A DNA stretch of 64,000 nucleotides from Lachnospiraceae bacterium. GTDB taxonomy: Bacteria > Bacillota > Clostridia > Lachnospirales > Lachnospiraceae. The stretch covers positions 19,883 through 83,882 of the forward strand of contig JAGAIZ010000066.1 of the NCBI GenBank assembly GCA_017626325.1, given 5' to 3'. Below are positions 19,441 to 28,258 of the stretch, piece by piece (position 1 is the first letter of the stretch; each line of letters begins with the position of its first letter). Position numbers and translations under genes: made by a program. The notes under the pieces were generated by a model, which saw nothing but the letters and a program-made list of their open reading frames with translations, did no database searches and was not told the DNA's origin.

Positions 19441-20034
19441 ATGGTAATGATGAAAAAGGATTATGGTAAATTATGGACATTGTTTCGATCAATGTTTGCT
19501 TTAAGTGCGTGTACCTTTGGCGGAGGATTTGTGATCGTTTCATTGATGAAGAAGAAATTTGTGGAGGAACTGCATTGGCTGGAAGAGGATGAGATGCTTG
19601 ATGTGACAGCGATTACCCAGTCGTCGCCCGGTCCTCTGCCGGTCAATGCATCTGTTATTATCGGTTATCGAATAGCGGGCGTGGCCGGTTCTCTGACGGC
19701 AATATCAGGTACTATACTGCCGCCGATGATCATTATTTCCATTATTTCGCTGTTTTATGATCAGTTCCGCGCCAATCCTTATATTGCCGCAGCATTGCAG
19801 GTTATGCGGGCAGGCGTGGCGGCTGTCATCTTTGATGTGGTGATCGATCTGGCAGGCAATGTATTGAAGACCAGGCGAGTTTTGTATATTGTTATGATGA
19901 TTGCCGCATTTGTTGCCACGTATCTTCTGGATGTGAGCGCGATGCTTATTATCCTGGCATGTTTGGGGATTGGACTTGCGGATCTTTTCATTACGCCTGG
20001 CAGAAAGAGAGAGGGAGGGTGGCATAAATGCTAA
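19441..20034 (+). CDS. Chromate transporter (CHR) family, half-size subunit 1
   Basis: A 197-residue half-size CHR protein with about five or six membrane segments. The family signature is visible: F(S)ACTFGGGFVIVSLM, then AITQSSPGPLPVNASVIIGYRIAG. Full-length ChrA proteins have two such halves; here they are two overlapping genes that probably form a heterodimer. The natural substrate is uncertain, since CHR proteins do not always carry chromate. ATG 19441 is preferred over the in-frame ATG at 19429 because GGAG at 19431-19434 fits it. Ends 7 bp inside the next gene. Confidence 0.88.
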   Translation: MVMMKKDYGKLWTLFRSMFALSACTFGGGFVIVSLMKKKFVEELHWLEEDEMLDVTAITQSSPGPLPVNASVIIGYRIAGVAGSLTAISGTILPPMIIISIISLFYDQFRANPYIAAALQVMRAGVAAVIFDVVIDLAGNVLKTRRVLYIVMMIAAFVATYLLDVSAMLIILACLGIGLADLFITPGRKREGGWHKC

Positions 20035-20600
20035 TACTGAAATTATTCTTTGCTTTTATCCAGGTCGGCTTATTCAGCGTAGGAGGCGGTTATGCCGCGA
20101 TTCCGTTGATTCAGGAGCAGATTGTGAATATTTATGGCCTGATGAGTTTAGAAGAGTTCTCTGATCTGATTACGGTGGCGGAGATGACGCCGGGACCGAT
20201 CTCTATCAATTCCGCTACGTTTGTTGGCATGAGACTTGCAGGAATTCCCGGGGTATTATTGTGCACCTTGGGATGCATTATCCCATCCTTCTGCATATGT
20301 CTTATTCTGGCACATTTCTACTATAAATACAGGTCGGTGAGCGGCGTACAGACTGTTCTGGGAGCCATGCGTCCGGCAGTAGTAGCTTTGATTGCTTCCG
20401 CAGGGGCTTCTATTCTGATGTTAGGTCTGTTTCAGGCTGAAATTCATGAAGTCGTGTTAAGCAATATCAGGGTTGTTGAACTGGGAATTTTCATCGTGGC
20501 GTTGTTTTTGCTCAGGAAGTTTAAAGTAAATGCGATTATGATTATTTTGGGCAGCGGAGTTGCTGGAACCGTGATATATGCTTTCATGGGCAGCATATAG
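20028..20600 (+). CDS. Chromate transporter (CHR) family, half-size subunit 2
   Basis: A 190-residue partner of the preceding CHR protein. It has FIQVGLFSVGGGYAAIPLI near the N-terminus and VAEMTPGPISINSATFVGMRLAG, the counterpart of the PGP motif of subunit 1, plus five or six hydrophobic helices. The start overlaps the end of subunit 1, implying coupled translation and a two-subunit membrane transporter. Substrate not predictable from sequence. Confidence 0.88.
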   Translation: MLILKLFFAFIQVGLFSVGGGYAAIPLIQEQIVNIYGLMSLEEFSDLITVAEMTPGPISINSATFVGMRLAGIPGVLLCTLGCIIPSFCICLILAHFYYKYRSVSGVQTVLGAMRPAVVALIASAGASILMLGLFQAEIHEVVLSNIRVVELGIFIVALFLLRKFKVNAIMIILGSGVAGTVIYAFMGSI

Positions 20601-20665
20601 AAGTATGGGAAACGGCTTTTTTGCTTTCTGTCGGTCCGGTGATAAAATATCATGATGAAAAATAT

Positions 20666-20693
20666 TTGCCATCAAAGCAGGCTGTGATAAAAT
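20666..20693 (+). promoter_or_regulatory. Candidate promoter of the esterase, one of two in tandem
   Basis: TTGCCA (20666-20671), 16-bp spacer, TAAAAT (20688-20693). A second, similar arrangement TTGCTT-16-TAAAAT lies at 20621-20648; both -10 elements sit in the repeated string GTGATAAAAT. Confidence 0.45.
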
Positions 20694-20742
20694 GACAGTA
20701 ACCTATTGCGCAGCAAATCATAATGTAATGGAGGGGTTCTAT

Positions 20743-21780
20743 ATGTTTTCATCTTTTGATACTTTGACAGATATTTTATCTGCGCCCGGCATGAAGAAGT
20801 GGTTTCATTTTCTCTTTCTGGAAGACAGGCTTGAGTTCTTCCCGAAGGAGTTATGGGATCAGCCGCTGCGGCTCGTTGCCTTCAGGGGAAGAACGCCCTG
20901 GGGAAGTGATCTGCAGGGGGTAGCGGACCAGATTGTTGACACTGCGAATCTGGTATTGGAATTGCAGGCGGGGAAGAGACAATGCCTGCATTTGCATGAC
21001 TGGAATGCCTGGGAGCCGGAAGAGGGAGCAAGCCTGCAGGACGCAGAGCAGACCTTTCTGATTACGCCGCCTGTGAAAGAGGAGGAAACGCCCTTAAGGC
21101 CGGCACTCATCATTTGTCCGGGAGGCGGATATGAATTTGTAAGCTTTCAGAATGAGGGTACGCCGGTTCAGATGATAGCGGAAAGAAGAGGATATGCAGC
21201 GTTTATGCTTCGTTACAGGGTAGCGCCCTCGCGTTATCCGGGACCGCAGATGGATTTGTTGGAAACCATCCAATATGTCAGGGCAAATGCCGCAAAATAT
21301 CAGGTTGACCCCAATCGGATTGCGGTTATAGGTTTTTCCGCAGGAGGACACCTGTGTGCATCTGTAGCGGCACTGTATCAGACACTGTTGTCGGAAGGAA
21401 GACCGGACGCGGTCGTATTGGGATATCCGGTGATCAGCTTTGCCAGGGATGTTACGCACGAGGGCAGCGTTCTGGCGCTGCTTGGGAGGGACGAGGAGAC
21501 GATGCGTGACAGGCTTTCCGTCGAGAACCTGATTACGCCTGATTTCCCGCCCACATTTGCATGGGCGTGCAGGGATGACGATACGGTTCCGTGCGAAAAT
21601 ACAGAAAGGCTTGAAGTAAAATTGGAAGAAATGGGCGTTGCCCATGAATGCCGTTATTATCCCGCAGGAGGACATGGCTGCGGCCTTGCCTATGATAATT
21701 CGGCCTGGAAGTGGAGCCTTGACATGTTTTCCTTTTTGGAACGAAATATGCAGCCGGGCAGCCAGAGTGCTGTTGTCTGA
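20743..21780 (+). CDS. Alpha/beta hydrolase, esterase/acetyl xylan esterase-like
   Basis: A 345-residue protein with an alpha/beta hydrolase fold of the BD-FAE/acetylesterase type in residues ~105-340. The oxyanion strand ICPGGGYEFVS, nucleophile elbow GFSAGGH, an acid region CRDDDTVPC and a C-terminal histidine in GGHGCGL make up a plausible triad. The N-terminal ~95 residues are an extra domain I do not recognise. No signal peptide, so likely cytoplasmic, acting on imported acylated sugars or similar esters. GGAGGGG at 20730-20736 decides the ATG at 20743 over the earlier in-frame ATG at 20692. Confidence 0.82.
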   Translation: MFSSFDTLTDILSAPGMKKWFHFLFLEDRLEFFPKELWDQPLRLVAFRGRTPWGSDLQGVADQIVDTANLVLELQAGKRQCLHLHDWNAWEPEEGASLQDAEQTFLITPPVKEEETPLRPALIICPGGGYEFVSFQNEGTPVQMIAERRGYAAFMLRYRVAPSRYPGPQMDLLETIQYVRANAAKYQVDPNRIAVIGFSAGGHLCASVAALYQTLLSEGRPDAVVLGYPVISFARDVTHEGSVLALLGRDEETMRDRLSVENLITPDFPPTFAWACRDDDTVPCENTERLEVKLEEMGVAHECRYYPAGGHGCGLAYDNSAWKWSLDMFSFLERNMQPGSQSAVV

Positions 21781-21849
21781 AAAAGTGAAGGCAGCAGCCG
21801 GGGAGACATTGGCGAAAGAAAAGACGGGAAGAAAAGGCGTGAACGGAAT

Positions 21850-23133
21850 ATGAAGAGAAATATTTGCAAGATGTATCGGATGGAGCAACTGTGGATCGTT
21901 GGCAGCCTGCTGCTGTGTCTGACGGGCTGCGGTACTAAGGCCGCTTCCGGTGGAGAAGGGGTATCAGGGCAGGCTCCGGCGGCGCAGATAGAGACCGCAT
22001 CGGCGCAGGCAGAGTACGTATCAGAACAGACAGTATCGGAACAGACAGAAGCAGGGCAGCGCGTCGCCTTGTCTTACGCACAGGAATTTACACTGGACCG
22101 TTATGATAACGGCTGTACGCTGATCGGGATATCAGACGGCACGTATTATCTGGTGGTACCCGAAGAACTGGAGGACATACCGGATGAGGAATTGAAGGCA
22201 GGCGTGTCGTGCCCGGGTGCAGTCACGCTTCTCAGGCAGCCCGTCGACCAGATCTATCTGGTTGCCTCCGCCGTTATGGACATGTTCTGTGAGCTGGACG
22301 GGCTTAGTAGTATCCGGCTTTCCGGCACTGACGCGGAGGGCTGGTATATTGAAGAAGCGCGTGCGGCCATGGAAGCGGGCGATATTCTCTATGCGGGCAA
22401 ATACAATGCGCCCGATTACGAGTTGATTCTATCAGAGGGCTGTAAGCTGGCGGTGGAGAATACCATGATCAGCCATTCGCCGGAGGTCAAAGAGAATCTT
22501 ATTTTCTGCGGCATCCCGGTTCTGGTAGACTATTCCAGTTATGAAAGTCATCCGCTGGGGCGGGTGGAGTGGATTAAGGTCTACGGCGCGCTGCTTGGCA
22601 GAGAAGAGGAAGCGGAGCGGATCTTTGCCGCGCAGGAAGCGCTTCTGCTGCAGGTGGAGGAGGAACTTGCGCAGGCGGAAGGAAACGCCGCAGGCTCACA
22701 GGACGGACGCCCTGCAGTTGCGTTCTTCTATATCACCAATAACGGCGCGGCTAATGTGAGACGTCCGTCGGATTATGTGCCGAAGATGATCGAACTGGCG
22801 GGAGGCGCTTATATTTACCATGATCCGGGAGAGGAAGAGAGCCGCGCGTCTTCCATGACCATGCAGATTGAGGAATTCTATGCAACGGCGAAAGACGCGG
22901 ATTATATCATCTACAACAGCGCCATCGACGGAGAAGTGGGGAGTCTGGAAGAATTGTATGCAAAATGCGGACTTCTTGCGGATTTCAAGGCGGTAAAAGA
23001 AGGGAATGTGTATTGTACCACGAAGAATCTGTATCAGGAATCCATGTCTGTCGGCGGGCTGATTCAGGATATTCATGTAATGCTGACCCAGGGGAAAGAA
23101 GGGCAGATGGAGTATCTCTATCCGGTAGAGTAG
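21850..23133 (+). CDS. Iron/cobalamin-type ABC transporter substrate-binding lipoprotein
   Basis: A 427-residue Peripla_BP_2-type binding protein. The N-terminus has a signal sequence with lipobox LTGC (Cys27), followed by a low-complexity Ser/Ala/Gln/Glu linker. The folded part includes SSIRLSGTDAEGWYIEEA, the VEWIKVYGALLG helix and a C-terminal GGLIQDIHVML. It is directly followed by a FecCD-type permease and an ATPase, so it forms one importer for a siderophore, heme or corrinoid; the exact ligand is not evident. No strong ribosome site precedes the annotated ATG. Confidence 0.85.
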   Translation: MKRNICKMYRMEQLWIVGSLLLCLTGCGTKAASGGEGVSGQAPAAQIETASAQAEYVSEQTVSEQTEAGQRVALSYAQEFTLDRYDNGCTLIGISDGTYYLVVPEELEDIPDEELKAGVSCPGAVTLLRQPVDQIYLVASAVMDMFCELDGLSSIRLSGTDAEGWYIEEARAAMEAGDILYAGKYNAPDYELILSEGCKLAVENTMISHSPEVKENLIFCGIPVLVDYSSYESHPLGRVEWIKVYGALLGREEEAERIFAAQEALLLQVEEELAQAEGNAAGSQDGRPAVAFFYITNNGAANVRRPSDYVPKMIELAGGAYIYHDPGEEESRASSMTMQIEEFYATAKDADYIIYNSAIDGEVGSLEELYAKCGLLADFKAVKEGNVYCTTKNLYQESMSVGGLIQDIHVMLTQGKEGQMEYLYPVE

Positions 23134-23235
23134 GCGGCTGTGAACGGAGCGAACAGTAATCCGGGAGAAGAATAGCAGTACAGAAAAGCCGCGGCGCACT
23201 AGCCTGCCGCAGTAAAATATTGTATAATAAATCCC

Positions 23236-24492
23236 ATGAGAGCACATACCGATACAACAGGCGCAACATCAGCGGAACGAACAGAAACAAGGACAATGAC
23301 GGTGGGAGCAGCGGACGGGGAGATGGAAACGGTCAGAGCAACGGAGGCGAAGACAGCGGCAGGGAAAATGCCGGCAACGAAGACAGCGGCAGGGAAAATG
23401 CTGACAACGAAGACAACAGCAGGGAATGCAGCCCCGGCTGCTGTCGGCAGAGACGCAGTCGGACTGCGGCAAGACAGGAAGGAGCCTGCAAGGAACAAAG
23501 GCAGATACACAGCCGCCTTCTGCTTCCTGGCAGCGCTGCTTCTTTTTCTGTTATTATGCAACTTCGCAGTCGGCAGTATTTCCATCCCTTTAAGGGATAT
23601 CTTCGATAGTTTGCGGGGGCGCGGGATAGAGGCGGCCTATGAGAGTATTCTCTGGCAGATTCGGATGCCAAGGGCGCTTGCGGCGGCTGTTTTAGGCGGG
23701 GCGCTGGGACTTTCCGGTTATCTGCTGCAGACTTTTTTCCATAATCCTATTGCGGGACCCTTCGTGCTGGGAATTTCCTCCGGCTCCAAGCTGGCGGTGG
23801 CGTTAGCCATGGTGTATCTTCTGGGAAACCGTATCGCCATCGGGTCGGGAACGCTGATACTGGCGGCTTTTGTGGGGGCTTTTCTCTCCATGGGCTTTGT
23901 GCTTCTTATCTCCGGCAAGGTGGAGAACATGTCCATGCTTGTGGTGGGAGGCGTGATGATCGGCTATATCTGCTCGGCAGTTACGGATTTCGTGGTGACT
24001 TTTGCACAGGACGCGGATATCGTGAACCTGCACAACTGGTCCAAGGGGAGCTTCTCTGGAATCACCTGGAATAATGTGGCGGTCATGAGTATGGTGGTGT
24101 CTGCCGCCGTAGTCATGATTCTGTGGCTGGCAAAGCCCATCGGCGCATATCAGTTGGGAGAGGGCTACGCCCGGAGCATGGGCGTTAATCTGCGGAGGCT
24201 GCGGGTGATGCTGGTACTGTTATCCAGTCTGCTGGCGGCATGTATTACGGCATTTGCGGGGCCGGTTTCCTTTGTGGGAATTGCGGTGCCCCACCTGGTA
24301 AAGCGTCTGTTTCGTACGGCGAAGCCCCTCGTGATGATTCCGGCGTGTTTCCTGGGAGGAAGCGTATTCTGTCTGCTGTGTGATTTGCTGGCAAGGACAT
24401 TGTTTGCACCGACAGAGCTCAGCATCAGCACGGTGACGGCAGTATTCGGCGCGCCGGTAGTGATCGCTGTAATGCTACGCAGGCATAGATAA
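23236..24492 (+). CDS. FecCD/BtuC-type ABC transporter permease with odd N-terminus
   Basis: A 418-residue frame. From about residue 95 it is a normal FecCD permease with some nine or ten membrane helices, including RMPRALAAAVLGGALGLSGYLLQ, NPIAGPFVLGISSGS and the ATPase-contacting GPVSFVGIAVPHLVKR. Residues 1-~95 are Thr/Ala/Lys-rich low complexity encoded by ~30-bp tandem repeats, absent from typical family members. The ATG at 23236 has no ribosome site and lies 7 bp behind a TATAAT (23223-23228), so the true start is uncertain and may be internal. Confidence 0.8.
   Translation: MRAHTDTTGATSAERTETRTMTVGAADGEMETVRATEAKTAAGKMPATKTAAGKMLTTKTTAGNAAPAAVGRDAVGLRQDRKEPARNKGRYTAAFCFLAALLLFLLLCNFAVGSISIPLRDIFDSLRGRGIEAAYESILWQIRMPRALAAAVLGGALGLSGYLLQTFFHNPIAGPFVLGISSGSKLAVALAMVYLLGNRIAIGSGTLILAAFVGAFLSMGFVLLISGKVENMSMLVVGGVMIGYICSAVTDFVVTFAQDADIVNLHNWSKGSFSGITWNNVAVMSMVVSAAVVMILWLAKPIGAYQLGEGYARSMGVNLRRLRVMLVLLSSLLAACITAFAGPVSFVGIAVPHLVKRLFRTAKPLVMIPACFLGGSVFCLLCDLLARTLFAPTELSISTVTAVFGAPVVIAVMLRRHR
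23349..23428 (+). repeat. 30-bp tandem repeats in the permease 5' region
   Basis: A 22-bp block starting GAAGACAGCGGCAGGG at 23349 recurs exactly at 23379, and a diverged third copy follows at 23409. In the permease frame it gives TAAGKM-type residues; the +2-shifted frame gives Asp/Glu/Asn/Gly-rich residues. Confidence 0.8.
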
Positions 24493-24510
24493 GAAAGAGA
24501 GGGAAGGGGA

Positions 24511-25311
24511 ATGCCGGATGATTATTTGCGGACGGACCGCCTGAGCGCCGGATATCAGGAGAAGCTTGTACTGCAGGATGTAACCGTAGAAGTAGGACGC
24601 GGAGAGATCCTGACGCTGATCGGACCTAACGGTGCGGGCAAGTCTACGCTTCTTCGAACGATTGCCGGACAATTACAGCCTCTGGGCGGCGTGGTGTATC
24701 TCGGGAAACAGGAGTTGTCGGACATGAGCGGACAGCAGCTTGCAGAGCAGATGGCTGTTGTCTTTACGGACAGAATCTATGCGGAGCTGATGACCTGCAG
24801 AGAGGTAGTTGCCGGAGGCAGATATCCTTATACGGGGCGTTTCGGCATTCTGTCGGAGAATGACTGGCGCATTGTAGATGAAGCGATGGGGCTGACAGAT
24901 GTTTCGGAACTGACGGAAGCGGATTTTAACAGAATCAGCGACGGTCAAAGACAGCGTGTTCTGCTGGCCAGGGCACTGTGTCAGCAGCCGGATATTATTC
25001 TGTTAGACGAGCCGACTTCCTATCTGGATATCCGCTATAAGCTGGAATTTCTGGCTGTATTGCGGCGGCTGGCGAAGGAACGGCACTTATCCGTTATCAT
25101 GTCTTTACACGAACTGGAGCTTGCGAAGCGCATTTCCGACCGGATTCTCTGTATTGGCAGCAGAGGCGTCGAACGTCTGGGCGCGCCGGGAGAAATCTTT
25201 GCTGACGGTTATATCGCCCGGCTCTTTCGCATCTCTTCGGAACGATTCGAGGACGAAGGGCTGTATCAGTATGTTAAGGATCTGGAGCAGGGCACAACGC
25301 ATGGAAGCTGA
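24511..25311 (+). CDS. ABC transporter ATPase of the iron/cobalamin importer
   Basis: A 266-residue FepC/BtuD-type ATPase. Walker A is GPNGAGKST (~residue 35), the signature reads ISDGQ instead of LSGGQ, Walker B is IILLDEPTSYLD and the H-loop is SLHELELA. The ISDGQ variant still fits the loop pattern and the other motifs are intact, so it should be active. It follows the permease by 18 bp with GAGAGGGAAGG as ribosome site. Cytoplasmic subunit powering the importer encoded by the three genes. Confidence 0.9.
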   Translation: MPDDYLRTDRLSAGYQEKLVLQDVTVEVGRGEILTLIGPNGAGKSTLLRTIAGQLQPLGGVVYLGKQELSDMSGQQLAEQMAVVFTDRIYAELMTCREVVAGGRYPYTGRFGILSENDWRIVDEAMGLTDVSELTEADFNRISDGQRQRVLLARALCQQPDIILLDEPTSYLDIRYKLEFLAVLRRLAKERHLSVIMSLHELELAKRISDRILCIGSRGVERLGAPGEIFADGYIARLFRISSERFEDEGLYQYVKDLEQGTTHGS

Positions 25312-25520
25312 CGCCCGAAAGACACGCTTCCCATCATTTCCGCATGGCTTGGCTGGGTCGGACAGGATATATTTTCTTGTTCTTTTTTTACAAAATTTCT
25401 TTTCGTAATCAATCAGATGTGATATAGTATAAAGGAATAATGTGTCCAGGATCGATCTGTTTTCGCTAAGACGGCAAGAACAGAGGCGTCTGAGATACAG
25501 GGAACAAGGAGCCGATGAAG

Positions 25521-26474
25521 ATGGCAGAGAATGATGCCGGACTGGCAGCCAGACGCAGACGCATCCGGCTGATTAAGAAGCTGATCATCATCGTTCCGCT
25601 TTCTACGATACTGATTCTGTTCCTGTTATGCATTGTATTGGGAATCAGATTGCATTTGGCAACGAAGGAACTGCGTAATTTACGCACTCAGATAGAGACT
25701 ATGACGGCTGCGGAGAAGACCGGTGAAGTGGAAGACACCGTCGATTCCGGCAGCGCGCAGTTATATACGGCTTTAGAAGTGGATGAGTCTGACAGAAGAG
25801 AGCGCGCTGTAGGGAATGGCGTACCGGAAGCAGAAGCGGAAGAGAATTTCCGCAAAGTATATCTGACCTTTGATGACGGTCCAAGCAGTAATACGAACAG
25901 GATTTTGGATATTCTGGCTGAGTATGATGTGAAAGCTACTTTCTTCGTTGTAGGGAAAGAGGAAGAAGAATATCAGGCGTTATATAAAAGAATCGTGGAG
26001 GAAGGGCATACGCTTGCGATGCATTCCTATAGTCATAAATATGATGAAATTTATCAGTCGATTGACAGTTATGCGGCAGATCTTAGTAAGCTGCAGGAGT
26101 TTCTGTATGATACGACAGGAGTATGGTGCAGATACTGCAGATTCCCGGGCGGGAGCAGCAATACGGTCAGCAGTGTGGATATGCACGATCTGATCGCCTA
26201 TCTGGATGAACAGGATATGTCATATTTTGACTGGAATATTTCTTCCGGAGATGCGGCGAGCGCTTACATAAGTCCGGAAGATATTATAAAGAACTGCATG
26301 GGAAATATTCAGTCCTTTGATGAGGCGATGATCTTGATGCATGACGCTTCGAATAAGGATTCGACAGTGGAGGCGCTGCCTGTGCTGATTGAGAGGATAC
26401 AGCAGTTGGAAGATACGAAGATCGTTCCGATCACAGACGATACGGAACCGATTCATCATATAAGCAATGACTAA
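25521..26474 (+). CDS. Membrane-anchored polysaccharide deacetylase (NodB/PgdA-like)
   Basis: A 317-residue protein: basic N-terminus, one membrane segment (~residues 22-44), a short coiled linker, then a NodB homology domain. Motif 1 is TFDDGPS, with metal-binding HSYSH as motif 2; RFPGGSSN and a C-terminal LMHDASNK complete the catalytic set. Expected to remove N-acetyl groups from peptidoglycan or another extracellular glycan, affecting lysozyme sensitivity. ATG 25521 is preferred to 25515 because AAGGAG at 25506-25511 would be only 3 bp from the latter. The ~200 bp upstream hold only a weak TATAGT (25423) with no good -35. Confidence 0.88.
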   Translation: MAENDAGLAARRRRIRLIKKLIIIVPLSTILILFLLCIVLGIRLHLATKELRNLRTQIETMTAAEKTGEVEDTVDSGSAQLYTALEVDESDRRERAVGNGVPEAEAEENFRKVYLTFDDGPSSNTNRILDILAEYDVKATFFVVGKEEEEYQALYKRIVEEGHTLAMHSYSHKYDEIYQSIDSYAADLSKLQEFLYDTTGVWCRYCRFPGGSSNTVSSVDMHDLIAYLDEQDMSYFDWNISSGDAASAYISPEDIIKNCMGNIQSFDEAMILMHDASNKDSTVEALPVLIERIQQLEDTKIVPITDDTEPIHHISND

Positions 26475-26493
26475 AGAATGGAGGATTTAGAGA

Positions 26494-27513
26494 ATGGGTT
26501 TTTTCTCAGATTTGAAAGAAGACTTATCCCAGGCTGTGAATGAGTTGATGCCGGAAGAACAGTTGGACGCTGTTATGGCAGGCAATACGGCCGGGCAGGA
26601 GAACGCTTCTGTGGATGATTTACTGGCGGGAGCCGGTGTGGTGAACGATATGACGGGTGGAAAGGAGACTCCGGCGCAGTCAGAGCCGGAGGAATCTTTT
26701 GACTTAAGCAGTATGTTAGATAAATTGGAAGATATGGGCGTGGACGAGCCTGTCGCGGCAGCGGCAGCGGCGGAGCCGGTACTCGTGGATGAGCCGGTTA
26801 TGGATATGTCTGACGAGCCTGTTATGGAGCAAATGCCCGCTGTAGAGGAGACGGTAATATCCGAAGCGGCAGCAGAGCCGGAGGTGCAGGAAGAAGAGCC
26901 GGAGCCTGTTATGGAGGAAATGGAAGAAGCGGCGGCAGAAGATGCAGACGAGCCGTCTCAGGAAGCCGAAGATACGGCGGAAGATAAGAATACAATCCAA
27001 TATGACGGAGGGAAAGAGAAGAAAATGGATGTACAGACGAATCGAGTAGCAGTAGACGAGACAGCGGTTGTAACAGAAGGAATGACGATAACAGGTGATA
27101 TCATTTCGGAAGGTTCTATGGAACTGATCGGTACCGTAAACGGTAATCTTGATATCTTAGGCAAATTAAATATTACAGGTTCTATTCAGGGTAACTCCAA
27201 GGCAGCCGAGATTTATGCAGAGGGCGCTAAGATCACGGGCGAGGTTCACAGCCAGGGCAGCGTGAAGATCGGACAAAGCTCCGTCGTGATCGGTAATATC
27301 TTAGCTACCAGCGCGGTGATCGCAGGAGCGGTTAAGGGAGATATCGACGTACAGGGACCGGTTATCCTGGACACGACGGCGATTGTTATGGGTAATATTA
27401 AATCCAAATCCGTGCAGATTAATAACGGTGCGGTGATTGAAGGTATGTGTTCTCAGTGCTATGCGGATGTAAATCCGACATCCTTCTTCGAAGAGTTCAA
27501 GAAGAAAAAATAA
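26494..27513 (+). CDS. Bactofilin family protein with long acidic N-terminal region
   Basis: A 339-residue protein. Residues 1-~180 are acidic and low complexity (Glu/Pro/Val/Ala repeats), starting with MGFFSDLKEDLSQAV. Residues ~190-310 form the bactofilin beta-helix: GMTITGDIISEGSMELIGTV, GNLDILGKL and following short repeats. Bactofilins polymerise into cytoskeletal filaments that position cell wall enzymes; the polysaccharide deacetylase just upstream is a natural functional neighbour. GGAGG precedes the ATG. The long disordered extension is unusual compared with short bactofilins. Confidence 0.85.
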   Translation: MGFFSDLKEDLSQAVNELMPEEQLDAVMAGNTAGQENASVDDLLAGAGVVNDMTGGKETPAQSEPEESFDLSSMLDKLEDMGVDEPVAAAAAAEPVLVDEPVMDMSDEPVMEQMPAVEETVISEAAAEPEVQEEEPEPVMEEMEEAAAEDADEPSQEAEDTAEDKNTIQYDGGKEKKMDVQTNRVAVDETAVVTEGMTITGDIISEGSMELIGTVNGNLDILGKLNITGSIQGNSKAAEIYAEGAKITGEVHSQGSVKIGQSSVVIGNILATSAVIAGAVKGDIDVQGPVILDTTAIVMGNIKSKSVQINNGAVIEGMCSQCYADVNPTSFFEEFKKKK

Positions 27514-27537
27514 ATTATTTTATGACGGAGGACTGAT

Positions 27538-28233
27538 ATGCAGCGTATACTGTTGAAGTTAAGCGGAGAAGCGCTTGCGGGCGACAAGAAGACAGGATTT
27601 GATGAAGAGACTGTGCGCGGTGTGGCCATGCAGGTTAAGCAGCTTGTGGATGACGGCGTTCAGGTCGGTATCGTGATCGGCGGAGGCAATTTCTGGCGCG
27701 GGCGTTCCAGTGAGAATATTGACAGAACGAAAGCGGACCAGATTGGTATGCTTGCTACGATTATGAATTGTATCTATGTATCGGAGATTTTCCGCTCGGT
27801 CGGCATGATGACGAATATTCTGACGCCTTTCGAATGCGGTTCCTTTACGAAGCTGTTTTCCAAGGACAGGGCGAACAAGTATTTTGAGAAAAATATGGTG
27901 GTATTTTTTGCCGGAGGAACAGGTCACCCTTATTTTTCAACAGATACGGGAGTCGTGCTTCGTGCGATAGAGGTAGATGCGGACGTGATTCTGCTCGCCA
28001 AAGCAGTAGACGGCGTTTATGACGCTGATCCGAGATCGAATCCGGATGCGAAGAAATATGATGAGGTCACGATTCAGGAAGTGATCGATAAGAATCTTCA
28101 GGTAATGGATATGACGGCGTCTATTCTGGCCAGAGATAATAAGATGCCGATGTGGGTATTCGGTCTGAACGAGGAAAACAGCATTGTAAATACTGTAAAG
28201 GGCAATTTTAGCGGCACGAAAGTGACCGTATGA
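27538..28233 (+). CDS. pyrH: UMP kinase
   Basis: A 231-residue UMP kinase of the amino acid kinase fold, converting UMP to UDP. Typical blocks are RILLKLSGEAL, VIGGGNFWRG, DQIGMLATIMN, VFFAGGTGHPYFSTDT and the C-terminal MWVFGL. GGAGG lies 7 bases before the ATG. It resumes the conserved pyrH-frr-uppS-cdsA-dxr-rseP order after the accessory block. Confidence 0.98.
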   Translation: MQRILLKLSGEALAGDKKTGFDEETVRGVAMQVKQLVDDGVQVGIVIGGGNFWRGRSSENIDRTKADQIGMLATIMNCIYVSEIFRSVGMMTNILTPFECGSFTKLFSKDRANKYFEKNMVVFFAGGTGHPYFSTDTGVVLRAIEVDADVILLAKAVDGVYDADPRSNPDAKKYDEVTIQEVIDKNLQVMDMTASILARDNKMPMWVFGLNEENSIVNTVKGNFSGTKVTV

Positions 28234-28258
28234 TGAAAGATAGCTGGAGGGCTGCGGA

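Noticed and set aside
23220-23609. 129-codon Asp/Glu/Asn/Gly-rich frame overlapping the permease 5' end
   Set aside because: It ends in the permease coding region, has no ribosome site, and its regularity comes from the 30-bp DNA repeats; kept only as a note on the uncertain permease start.
24511-25311. ABC ATPase signature ISDGQ as evidence of a pseudogene
   Set aside because: Walker A, Walker B, Q/H regions and length are intact, and substitutions at these signature positions occur in functional ATPases.
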